From: Halorubellus litoreus | GTDB taxonomy: Archaea > Halobacteriota > Halobacteria > Halobacteriales > Natrialbaceae | Assembly (NCBI RefSeq): GCF_037081675.1 | Contig: NZ_JAZAQL010000002.1 | Span: 1,364,001 to 1,428,000 of the forward strand | Direction of reading: 5' to 3' | Length of the DNA: 64,000 bases | Part shown: piece after piece, positions 50,765 through 59,330 of the stretch | How the letters are laid out: the number at the start of each line of letters is the position of its first letter | Numbering within the stretch: the stretch's first letter is position 1 | Translations under genes and position numbers: made by a program | The notes under the pieces: generated by a model | Told to the model about the DNA's origin: nothing | The model's database searches: none | The model's input: only the letters and a program-made list of their open reading frames with translations

Positions 50765-50892
50765 TACGGCCGCCCCCAGGCGGCCGTTTCTCGCTGTCAT
50801 CGCCCCCAGGCGGCCGTTTCTTCGGTATCCCGCCACCCAGGCGGCCGTTTCTTCGGTATCCCGCCACCCAGGCGGCTGTTTCTCGCTGTCAT
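50765..50892. repeat. Four 30/31-bp tandem stem-loop units downstream of the ABC exporter
   Basis: Units at about 50771-50800, 50801-50830, 50831-50861 and 50862-50892 share the core caggcggccgtttct. The first forms the stem acggccgcc/ggcggccgt (50766-50788) followed by TTTCTC, which looks like a hairpin-plus-T-tract terminator. It lies between the exporter (ends 50749) and a convergent gene (ends 50944). Confidence 0.75.
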
Positions 50893-50943
50893 CGCCGCCA
50901 CGACGCCGTTACTGTTCGGTTCCGTGTCTCGGTGATTGCTGTG

Positions 50944-51183
50944 TCATCGCCACTCGTCGAGGTCGTAGACGAGGTCGGCGTCGACGGTGAGCCACGTTGT
51001 GATGATGGTTTCGGCGTCGGCGCTGGCGGGGCAGAGAGTGTATTCGCGGCCGTCGGGGGTGTCGCTGGGGAGTGCGACGAGCGGGGTGTCCTCGGGTTGT
51101 GGGTCGTGCGGGGTGTCGTCGGGGATGCGTTCGGCAGCGGTGATGCTGCGGTCGGCGTCCGAGTTGGGGGCTGGGGTTGGCAT
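50944..51183 (-). CDS. Small haloarchaeal protein (DUF7511-like), paralogue 1
   Basis: 79 residues. The C-terminal half (YTLCPASADAETIITTWLTV, then D-A-D-L-V-Y-D-L-D-E-W-R) aligns with the protein encoded at 51301-51489. The conserved (T/V)TTWLTVDAD...D...WR end resembles the small haloarchaeal DUF7511 family of unknown function. The Asp/Pro-rich N-terminus is variable. Confidence 0.72.
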   Translation of the reverse strand: MPTPAPNSDADRSITAAERIPDDTPHDPQPEDTPLVALPSDTPDGREYTLCPASADAETIITTWLTVDADLVYDLDEWR

Positions 51184-51300
51184 CGTGGCTCGCCTCGTTC
51201 CGTACTTCGCCGCGGCACCGGATATAAAAGACCGGTCGTTCCCAGTGGGTGAGAGCGAACTGTCACGTTCCTCGGCGTCGTTCGCGGTTGCGAGCGGGAG

Positions 51301-51489
51301 TCACCGCCAGTCGGTGGCGTCGACGACGGCGTCGGCGTCGACGGTGAGCCACGTGGTGACGAGGTCGTCGTCGCCGGCGCACGCCGGGTACACCGTGTAC
51401 TCGTCGCTGTCGGCGTCGTGCTCGCCGGAGAGGGCGGTCGGCTGGTCGCCTGCCGGTCGCGCGTCGGCGCGTTCGACGGTGCGCGTCAT
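51301..51489 (-). CDS. Small haloarchaeal protein (DUF7511-like), paralogue 2
   Basis: 62 residues, same strand as and 118 bases upstream of its paralogue. It keeps YTVYPACAGDDDLVTTWLTV, then DADAVVDATDWR. The shared tail and adjacent position show a tandem gene duplication. Function unknown. Confidence 0.72.
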   Translation of the reverse strand: MTRTVERADARPAGDQPTALSGEHDADSDEYTVYPACAGDDDLVTTWLTVDADAVVDATDWR

Positions 51490-51632
51490 ACCTCGACGTT
51501 GGCGTCGAGTTTACGTAGGTTCCCTGCCGAAACGAATAGGGTCGCGCGGGGGTGGCGTCGCGGTCGCGTCCGCTGCACGGGAGTCGACGGTGGGGCGTGC
51601 GTTTCTTGCGACCGGGGGGCGACGGTGGGGGT

Positions 51633-52370
51633 ATGGACCTGGCGGATGCGACGTGGACGGACGTGCGCGAGGCCGACCCGGTGGTGGGCGTGGTGCCGGT
51701 CGGGAGCACGGAACAGCACGGGCCGCACGCGCCCCTCGGAACGGACGCTATCGCGGCCGAGGCGGTCGCGGAGGCGGGCGTCGAGGCGTACGAGCGCGAG
51801 CACGACGGCGAGGCGCCGGTTGCGCTCGCACCGACGATTCCCGTGGGGGTCGCCGAGGAGCATCGGGCGTTCGCGGGGACGCTGTGGGTGTCGCCGGACA
51901 CGTTCCGCGCGTACGTCCGCGAGACCGCGGAGAGCCTCGCGAGTCACGGCGTGGACGCGGTCGTGGTCGTGAACGGGCACGGCGGGAACGTCGACGCGTT
52001 ACGGGAGGTGACGGCGCGCCTCTCGCGGGACGGGACCGCTGTGGCGGCGGCGTTCACGTGGTTCGACGTCGTGGACGCGGACGTCCCGATGGGGCACGGC
52101 GGCGGACGCGAGACCGCCTTGCTGCGGCACGTCGCCCCGCACCTCGTCCGGGAGGACCGCGTCGAGGGGGCCGCGGAGGGCGCGAGCGAACGGTGGGGTG
52201 ACTGGGTCGCGGGCGTGAACGTCGCCCACGATACGGACGCGTTCAGCGCGAACGGCGTGGTCGGCGACCCGCGCGACGGCGACGCCGCGACGGGCGAGGC
52301 GATGCTCGACGACGCCGCCGACGCGCTCGTTCGCGTGCTCGACGCACTCGTCGAGCGAACGAGCAACTGA
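51633..52370 (+). CDS. Creatininase family amidohydrolase
   Basis: 245 residues of the creatininase/MftE fold, metal-dependent. Motifs: VVPVGSTEQHGPHAPLGTDAIAAE (metal ligands E, H, D), PTIPVGVAEEH, VVVVNGHGGNVDALRE (H) and MGHGGGRETALLRHVAP (E). Members cleave creatinine, act on deazaflavin precursors (ArfB) or on mycofactocin precursors (MftE); the actual reaction here is unresolved. Start at 51633 is favoured by a G-rich ribosome-binding sequence (gtggggg) just upstream. Confidence 0.88.
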   Translation: MDLADATWTDVREADPVVGVVPVGSTEQHGPHAPLGTDAIAAEAVAEAGVEAYEREHDGEAPVALAPTIPVGVAEEHRAFAGTLWVSPDTFRAYVRETAESLASHGVDAVVVVNGHGGNVDALREVTARLSRDGTAVAAAFTWFDVVDADVPMGHGGGRETALLRHVAPHLVREDRVEGAAEGASERWGDWVAGVNVAHDTDAFSANGVVGDPRDGDAATGEAMLDDAADALVRVLDALVERTSN

Positions 52371-52378
52371 TCGCTTGG

Positions 52379-53626
52379 TCAGGCGCGGGCGGGGTCCGCG
52401 TCGGGCGTGCTGCGGAGCGCCGCGACGCCGCGAACGACGAGGACGCCCGCGGCGAGGAACGCGCCGAGGCCGGCGACGGTGGCGAGCGGGCCGAGCGCGT
52501 CGGCGACGACGCCCCCGACCGGTTTGAGGACGAGGCGGACGGTCCCGTAGCACATCGCGGCCGCGGAGAGGCCGGTCGCGCGGCCGACGGAGTCGACGTG
52601 CTCGTTCAGGTATCCGCTCGCGACCGGCGCGAGGGCCTCGCGAGCGCCTTTCATCGCGACGAACGCCGGCACCGCGAGCACGGGCGCGACCGCCGCTGGA
52701 ACGACGAGCGCGACGCCAACGACCACGGGGAGGCCGACGAGGACGCCCGCGGTCCCGACGGTGCGTTCGAGGCGGTCGGCGTGATAGCTCGCGACCGCGG
52801 CGACGACGGAGAATCCCGCGTAGAGTGGCCCGAGCGCGAGTTCGGAGAGGCCGACGGCGTCGACGGCGATCGGTTGGACGTACGTGTCGGCGGCGCCGAC
52901 GACGCCGAAGCACAGCGCGACGCCGACGACGACCGAGCGGACGGGCGGGCGGAGGAGTTGGGTTCGGACGATGCGAGCAGCGTCGCGCACGCCGAGGTGG
53001 TCGCCCCCGGCGTCGCCGTCGCTGTCGCCCCCGGCGTCGCCGTCGCGGGTGGCGTCGACGCGTGGCATCGAGAGAAGGACGGGTATCCCGAGGGCGTTGA
53101 CGGTGCCGCCGACGAGGAACGGGAGGCGTGGGTCGGCGGCGTAGAGCACGCCGGCGGCGAGCATGCTGGCGGCGCTGACAATCATGTTGACCGCGCCGCC
53201 GCGACCGCGGACGCGCGTGAACGCGGACGCGTCGAGTCGGTCGTCGAGGACGTCGTAGAGCCAGGCGTCGCCCGCGCCGGACGTGAACGCGCCACCGACC
53301 GCCCAGGCGACGTAGAGCGCGACGAACCCCGGGAACGTCTCGGCGAACGCGAGCGCGTACACCGAGGTGGCGCGGGCGACGGCGCCGAGCAGGAGGCTGT
53401 TCCGCCGGCCGACGCGGTCGCCGACGTACCCCGTCGGGAGTTCGCCGAGGACCGAGACCGCGGCCGAGAGCGACCCGAGGAGCGCGATCTGCGTGTACGA
53501 GAGGTCCCTGGAGAGCAGGAAGACGGTGAAGATGGGCCAGAAGAACCCGAACGTGGCGGTCGCTCGGTACGCGTAGTACGTCGCGACGACCCTGGGCGGC
53601 CGCGAGGGCAGCGAGGGCGTTCGCAT
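52379..53626 (-). CDS. Major facilitator superfamily transporter
   Basis: 415 residues with about twelve hydrophobic segments. The first half has the MFS loop 2-3 signature GELPTGYVGDRVGRRNSLLL, and a central hydrophilic stretch (DATRDGDAGGDSDGDAGGDH) separates the two halves. The C-terminal half includes ALAPVASGYLNEHVDSVGRA, a characteristic of a haloarchaeal MFS group. Only eight bases separate its stop from the convergent creatininase gene. Substrate unknown. Confidence 0.88.
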   Translation of the reverse strand: MRTPSLPSRPPRVVATYYAYRATATFGFFWPIFTVFLLSRDLSYTQIALLGSLSAAVSVLGELPTGYVGDRVGRRNSLLLGAVARATSVYALAFAETFPGFVALYVAWAVGGAFTSGAGDAWLYDVLDDRLDASAFTRVRGRGGAVNMIVSAASMLAAGVLYAADPRLPFLVGGTVNALGIPVLLSMPRVDATRDGDAGGDSDGDAGGDHLGVRDAARIVRTQLLRPPVRSVVVGVALCFGVVGAADTYVQPIAVDAVGLSELALGPLYAGFSVVAAVASYHADRLERTVGTAGVLVGLPVVVGVALVVPAAVAPVLAVPAFVAMKGAREALAPVASGYLNEHVDSVGRATGLSAAAMCYGTVRLVLKPVGGVVADALGPLATVAGLGAFLAAGVLVVRGVAALRSTPDADPARA

Positions 53627-53728
53627 CGGACCGAGACACGTGCTGGTGGTTTGTAACCGTAATCTACCCCGCGTTTTAGTAGGCTATTCGACAGGAACGG
53701 ATTTGTGGTTGGGCCCGCGAGGGCGCGT

Positions 53729-54649
53729 ATGGACGCACCCGACGCGCCGCGGACGGACGCAGCCGACGCGACGGCGGACGCGTTCGCGCTCGTCGGGAAC
53801 GAGCACCGCGTCGCCATCCTCCGCGCGCTGCTGGCCGCGCACGCCGACCCCGAGACGCCGTACCCGACGTCGTTCGCGACCCTCCGTGAGCGCGCTGGCG
53901 TCGACGTCTCCGCGCAGTTCGCGTACCACCTCGACGCGCTCGTCGGCGCGTTCGTCGCGAAGACCGGCGACGGCTATCGACTCCGCTACCCGGGGTGGAA
54001 GGCCGCGGCCGCGCTCGCCGCCGGGACGTACACCGACCAGCGCGCGTTCGGCCCGACGGCGGTCCCGGGCGAGTGCGCGCACTGCCGGGTCGCCGCGCTG
54101 CACGCGAGCTACGGCGACGCGTGGCTCACCGTCGCGTGCCACGGCTGCGAGCGCGTCCTCACGCGCTACCCGTTCCCGCCCGGGGCCGCCGCCGCGCACC
54201 TCGACGACGGCGGCGTCGACGCGCTGCTCTCGGCGTTCGACGACCGCGTGCGCTCGCACTTCGCACTCGCCGTCGACGGCGTCTGCCCCGAGTGCGCCGG
54301 ACGCACGCGGACGGCGCTCGCGGCCGTCGACGACGACGCGAGCGCGAGCCAGACCGCAACCCGCGGCGACGGGCACGCCATCCACGCGGTCGCGGACTGC
54401 GAGACGTGCGGGAACCACCTCACGCTCCCCGTCGGCTGCGCGCTCCTCGCCGACCCGCGGACGCTCGCGCTCGCCGCCGACCGCGGCGTCGACCTCGTCG
54501 ACCGCCCGTACTGGCGTCTCCCGGAACTCGTCGGCGACGCGCACGTCGACCGAACCGGCACCAGCCCGCTCGAAGCGACCGTCTCGCTCGACGCCGACAC
54601 CACCGTCACCGTCACCGCCGACCTCGACGTCCGCCACCCTGGCGACTGA
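53729..54649 (+). CDS. ArsR-like HTH regulator with zinc-ribbon-like C-terminal domain
   Basis: 306 residues. N-terminal winged helix (AFALVGNEHRVAILRALLAA, TLRERAGVDVSAQFAYHLDA, GDGYRL) followed by a Cys-rich part: CAHCRVAALH ... CHGCER, later CPEC and CETCGNH, which looks like two zinc-ribbon-type sites. This combination occurs in a haloarchaea-specific regulator family. It is divergent from the MFS gene and could regulate it. Confidence 0.8.
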   Translation: MDAPDAPRTDAADATADAFALVGNEHRVAILRALLAAHADPETPYPTSFATLRERAGVDVSAQFAYHLDALVGAFVAKTGDGYRLRYPGWKAAAALAAGTYTDQRAFGPTAVPGECAHCRVAALHASYGDAWLTVACHGCERVLTRYPFPPGAAAAHLDDGGVDALLSAFDDRVRSHFALAVDGVCPECAGRTRTALAAVDDDASASQTATRGDGHAIHAVADCETCGNHLTLPVGCALLADPRTLALAADRGVDLVDRPYWRLPELVGDAHVDRTGTSPLEATVSLDADTTVTVTADLDVRHPGD

Positions 54650-54655
54650 CCGCGC

Positions 54656-54745
54656 ACGGACTCGCAGGCGCCACGAACCGATACCACGGACTCGCAGGCG
54701 CCACGAACCGATACCACGGACTCGCAGGCGCCACGAACCGGTACC
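54656..54745. repeat. Three 30-bp tandem repeats
   Basis: Units at 54656-54685, 54686-54715 and 54716-54745 are nearly identical (the last has one change, gatacc to ggtacc). They lie right after the regulator stop and 30 bases before the surE start. No spacers, so this is not a CRISPR array. Confidence 0.9.
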
Positions 54746-54775
54746 TTCTGGAGCGCTCGCGGACTACCGGCGACC

Positions 54776-55552
54776 ATGGCCGCCGACCCGACCGTCGTCC
54801 TCACGAACGACGACGGCATCGACGCGCCCGGCATCGCCGCCCTCCACGACGCCCTCCGCGACGTCGCGGACGTCACCGTCGTCGCGCCCGTCGAGAACCA
54901 GAGCGGCGTCGGCCGTCGCGCCACCCGCGAGTTCCAGGTGCACGAGCACGACCGCGGGCACGCCGTCACCGGCACGCCCGCGGACTGCGTCGCGTACGGC
55001 CTCCATCTGGTCGACGACCCGGACTTCGTCGTCGCCGGCTGTAACGACGGCCCGAACGTCGGCGCCGACAACGTCGGCCGCTCGGGGACCGTCGGCGCCG
55101 CCGCCGAAGCCGCGTTCCTCGGGCACGCCGCCGTCGCCGTCTCCGCGTACGACCCCGTCGAAGGCGCGCTCGTCGACCCCGACCGGAGCGCGTTCGACGA
55201 AGCCCGGACCGTCACGCGCCGCCTCGTGGACGCACTCGACCCATCGACGCTCACGGAGAGCGACGCGTACCTCAGCGTGAACGCCCCCACCAGAACCACT
55301 TCGAGCACGCGCCTGCGACTCACCGAACCCGTCCACGACTACTCGCTGCGCGTCGACGAAGGCGACGACGGCTACGCCGTCACCAGCGCGTTCTACGACC
55401 CGCTCCGCCCCGACCGCGACGAAGCCGTCACCGACCCCGTCGGGACCGACCGGCGCGCGCTCGCCGACGCCGACGTCAGCGTCGCACCGCTCTCGGTCAC
55501 CACGAACACCGTCGACCACGCACCGTTCCGGTCGCTCGAAGACGCCTACTGA
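54776..55552 (+). CDS. surE: 5'-nucleotidase SurE
   Basis: 258 residues. Hydrolyses nucleoside 5'-monophosphates (and some 3'- or polyphosphates). Family marks: VVLTNDDGIDAPGIAAL (metal-binding N-D-D-G-I), VVAPVENQSGVGR (AP-x-x-x-Q-S-G), GTPADCVAYGL and VVAGCNDGPNVGADNVGRSG (S-G-x-N-x-G-x-x-x-x-x-S-G-T type, here C-N-D-G). Length is standard. It follows the 30-bp repeats, which may carry its promoter. Confidence 0.95.
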   Translation: MAADPTVVLTNDDGIDAPGIAALHDALRDVADVTVVAPVENQSGVGRRATREFQVHEHDRGHAVTGTPADCVAYGLHLVDDPDFVVAGCNDGPNVGADNVGRSGTVGAAAEAAFLGHAAVAVSAYDPVEGALVDPDRSAFDEARTVTRRLVDALDPSTLTESDAYLSVNAPTRTTSSTRLRLTEPVHDYSLRVDEGDDGYAVTSAFYDPLRPDRDEAVTDPVGTDRRALADADVSVAPLSVTTNTVDHAPFRSLEDAY

Positions 55553-55609
55553 GAACACGCCGAACCGCTCGCGACCGCTCGCCGCGTCACGCGACAACCG
55601 CCAGGGACG

Positions 55610-56023
55610 TTACTCGTCGTCCTCGTCCTCGTCGGCGTGGGCGTCCTCGAGCGTACTCCGGAGTTCCGGCACGGTCGACGCGAGGTCGCCGACCTGATCG
55701 TGCGCCTCCTCGATCGTCCCGACGAGGTCCTCGACGGTCTCGATGGCCTCCTCGAGGTCCTCGGCGTCCTCGAACGCGTCCGCGCGCTTCCCCATCACGA
55801 ACGCCTTCTTCGCGTCACGCAGGTGGTCCTCGGCGTCGCCGACGTCGAGCGCCGACCGCAGGCCGTTCAGGACGCCGAGGACGTTATCCGCGTCCGTCTC
55901 CCAGACGTCGTCCGCCTCCGGGAGGTTCTCGCGCGCCTTCTCGAGGGCCTCCTCGACGTCCTCGCGCATCTCCGACGCCATCTCGCCGAACAGCTCGTCG
56001 TCGTCGAGACTTGCTTGACTCAT
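55610..56023 (-). CDS. Acidic helical haloarchaeal protein (DUF5790-like)
   Basis: 137 residues, nearly all helix-forming and very acidic (SLDDDELFGEMASEMREDVE, ALEKARENLPEADDVW, LEEAIETVEDLVGTIEEAHD, ending in D/E). It resembles the DUF5790 haloarchaeal family, function unknown. A TATA box (tatttaac on the minus strand, about 56048-56055) lies 25-32 bases before the ATG at 56023, indicating a leaderless transcript and ruling out the longer frame. Confidence 0.75.
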   Translation of the reverse strand: MSQASLDDDELFGEMASEMREDVEEALEKARENLPEADDVWETDADNVLGVLNGLRSALDVGDAEDHLRDAKKAFVMGKRADAFEDAEDLEEAIETVEDLVGTIEEAHDQVGDLASTVPELRSTLEDAHADEDEDDE

Positions 56024-56185
56024 GCCATTACCGACGCCCGCGAGGAGGTTAAATACCCGCCTGAAAGTGAAAGTGAAACCAGCGTCGAGAGCCCTCATAT
56101 CCGTCGAATCCGAGTCGTGGACCGACAGCGACGACCGACCCCCATGCGAGGTCAAACGGGACTCCTCGACGTTCCCGTCTGGTGG

Positions 56186-56566
56186 TCAGTCGCGTTCGAC
56201 CGAATCGACCTGCATCAGCGGGTAGCCGTCCTGCATCGCCATGCTCGTGTACACCGTCACGTCCTCGTACTCGATGCGCATCGAGACGTCCACGAGCGAC
56301 CCCGTGAGCTCGACGTAGTCCGCGCCAGCGTCGTCGATGGCGGCCGCGAGCGCGTCCTCGCGGATCGCGACCTGGACGTCCTCGCAATGGGGCTGGTTCT
56401 CGATGGCCTCCTCCATCGCCGTCGCGAGACTCCCCGCGCTCGACGGCGACACCGGCGTCCCCGCGAACTGGTGGTAGAGCGACCCGAACTTGATACCCGC
56501 CTCGAACGCCGCTTCCTCGCCGGTCGTCGGCGCCGACGCACCGCCCTCGGTCTCCTCGTCGGTCAT
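56186..56566 (-). CDS. mptD: Dihydroneopterin aldolase, archaeal MptD type
   Basis: 126 residues. Converts dihydroneopterin to 6-hydroxymethyl-dihydropterin and glycolaldehyde in the archaeal pterin/folate route. The sequence has the MptD family core EEAAFEAGIKFGSLYHQFAG, TPVSPSSAGSLATAMEEAIE, and the later ALAAAIDDAGADYVELTGSL plus DVSMRIEYEDV. Unrelated in sequence to bacterial FolB. It is divergent from azf. Confidence 0.88.
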   Translation of the reverse strand: MTDEETEGGASAPTTGEEAAFEAGIKFGSLYHQFAGTPVSPSSAGSLATAMEEAIENQPHCEDVQVAIREDALAAAIDDAGADYVELTGSLVDVSMRIEYEDVTVYTSMAMQDGYPLMQVDSVERD

Positions 56567-56661
56567 ACGCGGACGGTCGGCCCGGATTCGGAAACCCGTT
56601 CGGGTCGCGGCCGGAGCGGAACCGGATTCTTCTTACCCGCGCCAATCATGCCATCAATCGA

Positions 56662-57414
56662 ATGGACGACCCCGTCCTCCTCACCGGCGCTCGCGGGCAC
56701 GTCGGCACCGCGCTCCTGGACTGGGCCGGCGACGACTACGACTGGCGGCTGCTGGACCGCGACCCGCCGACGGACCCCGACGCGTACCCCGGCGAGTTCG
56801 TCGTCGCGGACATCACGGACGAGGACGCGGTCCGCGACGCCGTCGCGGGCTGTGGCGCGGTCGTCCACCTCGCGGGCGACCCGCGGAAGACCGCGCCGTG
56901 GTCGTCGGTGCTCTCGAACAACATCGACGGCACGCACACCGTCCTCCAGGCCGCGGTCGACGAGGGCGTCGAGAAGGTCGCGTTCGCGTCCTCGAACCAC
57001 GCCGTCAAGCACTTCGAGACCGAGCGCAAGCCCGACCTCTACCGCGAGCACGACGACTTCCTGCTCGACGGCAGCGAACTCCCCCGTCCGGGGAACCTCT
57101 ACGGCGTCTCGAAGGCGAGCGGCGAACTCCTCGGTCGATACTATCACGACGAACACGACCTGAGTTTCGTCGCGGTCCGCATCGGGAACCTCACCGAGGA
57201 ACACCCGCCGAAGGACTACGAGCGCGGGCAAGCGATGTGGCTCTCCTACCGCGACTGCGGGCACCTCTTCCAGCGCTGCATCGAAGCCGACTACGACTAC
57301 GAGATCGTCTACGGCATCAGCGACAACGACCGCAAGTACTACTCGCTCCGGAACGCCAAGGAGGTCCTCGGGTACGAGCCGATGGACAACTCCGCGACGT
57401 TCCCGGACGCCTGA
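56662..57414 (+). CDS. azf: NAD-dependent glucose-6-phosphate dehydrogenase, Azf type (extended SDR)
   Basis: 250 residues. In Haloferax the homologous extended SDR oxidises glucose-6-phosphate with NAD in the oxidative pentose phosphate route. The Rossmann motif LLTGARGHVGTALL opens the protein; VVADITDEDAVRDA, VVHLAGD, VAFASSNHAVKHFE (catalytic Ser) and NLYGVSKASGELLGRYY (Y-x-x-x-K) follow, with C-terminal VYGISDNDRKYYSLRNAKEV. The SSNHAV segment is shared with uronate dehydrogenases, which are the main alternative. Confidence 0.88.
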   Translation: MDDPVLLTGARGHVGTALLDWAGDDYDWRLLDRDPPTDPDAYPGEFVVADITDEDAVRDAVAGCGAVVHLAGDPRKTAPWSSVLSNNIDGTHTVLQAAVDEGVEKVAFASSNHAVKHFETERKPDLYREHDDFLLDGSELPRPGNLYGVSKASGELLGRYYHDEHDLSFVAVRIGNLTEEHPPKDYERGQAMWLSYRDCGHLFQRCIEADYDYEIVYGISDNDRKYYSLRNAKEVLGYEPMDNSATFPDA

Positions 57415-57443
57415 GCGCTCGCCGGTAGTTCCGACCGCGCCGG

Positions 57444-57911
57444 TCAGTCCTGCTCTTCGATGGCGGCGCCGGCGGCGTTCCGTTGGACGCTCTGGATGCC
57501 GTTCCGGGCGTTGTCCTTCTTCCCGTAGCCTTCGCCGCTGTCGGCGATGATGTTCCCGTTGTCGTGGCGGAGTCGCCATCGCCACTCGCTCGCGCGGTCC
57601 GCGTAGAGCTCGAACGTCGCCTGGCTGTCGGGGCCGCCGGCGTCCTCGTCGACGCCGTCGTCGACGCTGGCGTCGGTGTCGACGCCGCCGTCGTTCGCGG
57701 GCCACGCGAACTCGAGTTCGTACGTCAGCTGGTCGCCGGTTCGTTCGACGTCGACCTCCAGTTCGGCCTCGGTGGGGAGGTCGACGGCGACGCCGTCGTC
57801 GACGGGGGACGGCTCGCCGCGCTCGAACGCGTTCGCGACGCGGTGCAGGTACGCGCCGATCGCTTCGCGTGACGCTGTCCGCGTCGACTTGTGCAGGGTC
57901 TCCTCTGGCAT
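57444..57911 (-). CDS. HVO_2922-like protein: amphi-Trp-like and DUF1508 domains
   Basis: 155 residues. The N-terminal part (SREAIGAYLHRVANAFERGE, LEVDVERTGDQLTYELEFAW) resembles the amphi-Trp domain; after an acidic linker the C-terminal part (FELYADRASEWRWRLRHDNG, NIIADSGEGYGKKDNARNGI) is a DUF1508/YegP-type unit. Such proteins are small stress-linked proteins of unknown role. Start 57911 is chosen; 57938 is an alternative. Confidence 0.8.
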   Translation of the reverse strand: MPEETLHKSTRTASREAIGAYLHRVANAFERGEPSPVDDGVAVDLPTEAELEVDVERTGDQLTYELEFAWPANDGGVDTDASVDDGVDEDAGGPDSQATFELYADRASEWRWRLRHDNGNIIADSGEGYGKKDNARNGIQSVQRNAAGAAIEEQD

Positions 57912-58019
57912 GCTCCGGTCGACGCACGCCACACGCATAGGTGTTGGTTCCGTGAGAGTTCTCGCGGCGACCCCCGGGAACGAATGAACGCTAAGTCCGA
58001 GCAGCACGTACCCAATCAT

Positions 58020-58445
58020 ATGAGTACTGGTAACGAAGCCCATAATTCGGGGTTGACCGACGTGGAGGTCGACGCGCTCCACGAGATAGACCTCGGTATC
58101 GAGCACCTCCACCGCGCGCACGGCCACCTCGTCGCGTTCCACCACGCGACCGGCCGCGGCATGGACCACCTCGCCGACGCCGAAGCCCGCCTCCGCGACG
58201 CCGGCCACGACGACCTCGCGAACGCCATCCGCGACGACTTCCTCCCGCGTGGCGTCATCGAGAGCACGCACCCCGACGACCAGGGCCGCTGGTCGTACGA
58301 CATCCTCGAGACGTACCAGGACGCGTTCCTCGACGACATCGTCGCGTTCGGCGAACGCGCCAGCGACGACCTCGCGGACGGCCAACGACACGTGAAGGAG
58401 CGAGCGCAGGAGCGCGACTGGAAGCGCCGCGCCGGCGGCGAGTGA
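58020..58445 (+). CDS. Conserved helical haloarchaeal protein, hypothetical
   Basis: 141 residues, predicted mostly helical with many His and Asp residues (IDLGIEHLHRAHGHLVAFHH, MDHLADAEARLRDAGHDDLA, GRWSYDILETYQDAFLDDIV). Possibly a metal-binding four-helix protein, but no clear E-x-x-H pair was identified. It is divergent from the HVO_2922-like gene and convergent with the DUF309 gene. Confidence 0.7.
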   Translation: MSTGNEAHNSGLTDVEVDALHEIDLGIEHLHRAHGHLVAFHHATGRGMDHLADAEARLRDAGHDDLANAIRDDFLPRGVIESTHPDDQGRWSYDILETYQDAFLDDIVAFGERASDDLADGQRHVKERAQERDWKRRAGGE

Positions 58446-58480
58446 CTCGACCGCAACCGCGACCGTCCAGCGACCACAGC

Positions 58481-58507
58481 CCGAGTTTACAGTACACGTA
58501 AACCTCG
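58481..58507. terminator. Stem-loop between convergent genes (GTTTAC...GTAAAC)
   Basis: gtttac (58485-58490) and gtaaac (58498-58503) pair around a 7-base loop, with cgag/ctcg outside. The stops of convergent genes at 58445 and 58532 lie on either side. Sister of the palindromes at 9377-9403 and 32868-32894. Confidence 0.5.
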
Positions 58508-58531
58508 TCGGTGGGTCGTGGTCGAGAGCGC

Positions 58532-59254
58532 TCAGTCGAAGAGTCCGTCGACGTCGCTCGCGCGGTGGTCGCGGCGCTCGACGTGCTCGCTGAGCCGCTG
58601 GTAGACGATACCGTAGTCGTCGTCCGCGGTCGCGAAGTCCACGAGGAACCGTTCGAGCTTCGCGGCCTCGTTCCGGCCGCTCGCGGCGAGGTCGTCCGCC
58701 GCCTGCTCGCGGTCGCGGTCCTCGCGAGCGTACGCCGCGGCGCGCTCGACGACCGATTCGTCGAGTCCGCGTTCCTCCGCGAGCGCTTCGGCGACGAGTT
58801 CGACCGCGTCGAGGTCGAGGCGGTCGCGCGTCACGCGCTCGCCGTCGACCGCGAGTTCGGGCATCGGGCGGCGTTCGACGACCTCGGGGTCGCTCGCGAG
58901 CGTCTCGAGCACGCGCCGCACGAGTGCCACGTCAACGCCCCCGTACGCGTCGGGGACGTCGTCGAGGTACTCGCGCGCACTCGACGCCAGTCCGACGCAA
59001 CCCACCCAGTTCCGGCCGCGAGCGTGATGCACCGCCGCCGTCAACTGCACGAGCCCCTGCAGGAACCGGCCATCGAGGTCGTCGCGGTCGCTCGCCAACC
59101 ACGCCGCCTCCAGCGGGTCGTGGGCCGCGTGATAGTACCCGTCGTTGAACAACGCCACGCCCGCACGAACGTTCGCTCGCACGCCACCTCGTACGGCCGC
59201 GACGGACAAACCACCTTCCCTCTCGACGGAACCACACAGACTCGGCGACCACAC
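58532..59254 (-). CDS. DUF309 family protein
   Basis: Up to 240 residues. The N-terminal region shows the DUF309 core: GVALFNDGYYHAAHDPLEAA, GRFLQGLVQLTAAVHHARGR, the E/H-rich helices of which may bind metal. The rest is helical. Function unknown. The ATG at 59254 gives a poor N-terminal extension (MWSPSLCGSVEREGGL); a GTG start nearer GVRANVRAGVALFN is also plausible, so the 5' end is uncertain. Confidence 0.8.
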   Translation of the reverse strand: MWSPSLCGSVEREGGLSVAAVRGGVRANVRAGVALFNDGYYHAAHDPLEAAWLASDRDDLDGRFLQGLVQLTAAVHHARGRNWVGCVGLASSAREYLDDVPDAYGGVDVALVRRVLETLASDPEVVERRPMPELAVDGERVTRDRLDLDAVELVAEALAEERGLDESVVERAAAYAREDRDREQAADDLAASGRNEAAKLERFLVDFATADDDYGIVYQRLSEHVERRDHRASDVDGLFD

Positions 59255-59330
59255 GCCGAGCCCTGACTTCGGTCAATTCGTTCTTTCAGTCAACACAAGA
59301 CTTCCGCCGGTCGCTCCCTCACGCACAGGT

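Noticed and set aside
50771..50892. Possible CRISPR-like array of 30-bp units
   Set aside because: Again no spacers; units abut and form terminator-like stems.
51505..51525. Fourth copy of the GTTTAC palindrome near 51509
   Set aside because: Only the left arm (gtttacg) is present; the right side reads taggttcc, so it does not form the hairpin.
54656..54745. Possible CRISPR array (three 30-bp repeats)
   Set aside because: The units are directly adjacent with no spacers and there are no cas genes in the window.
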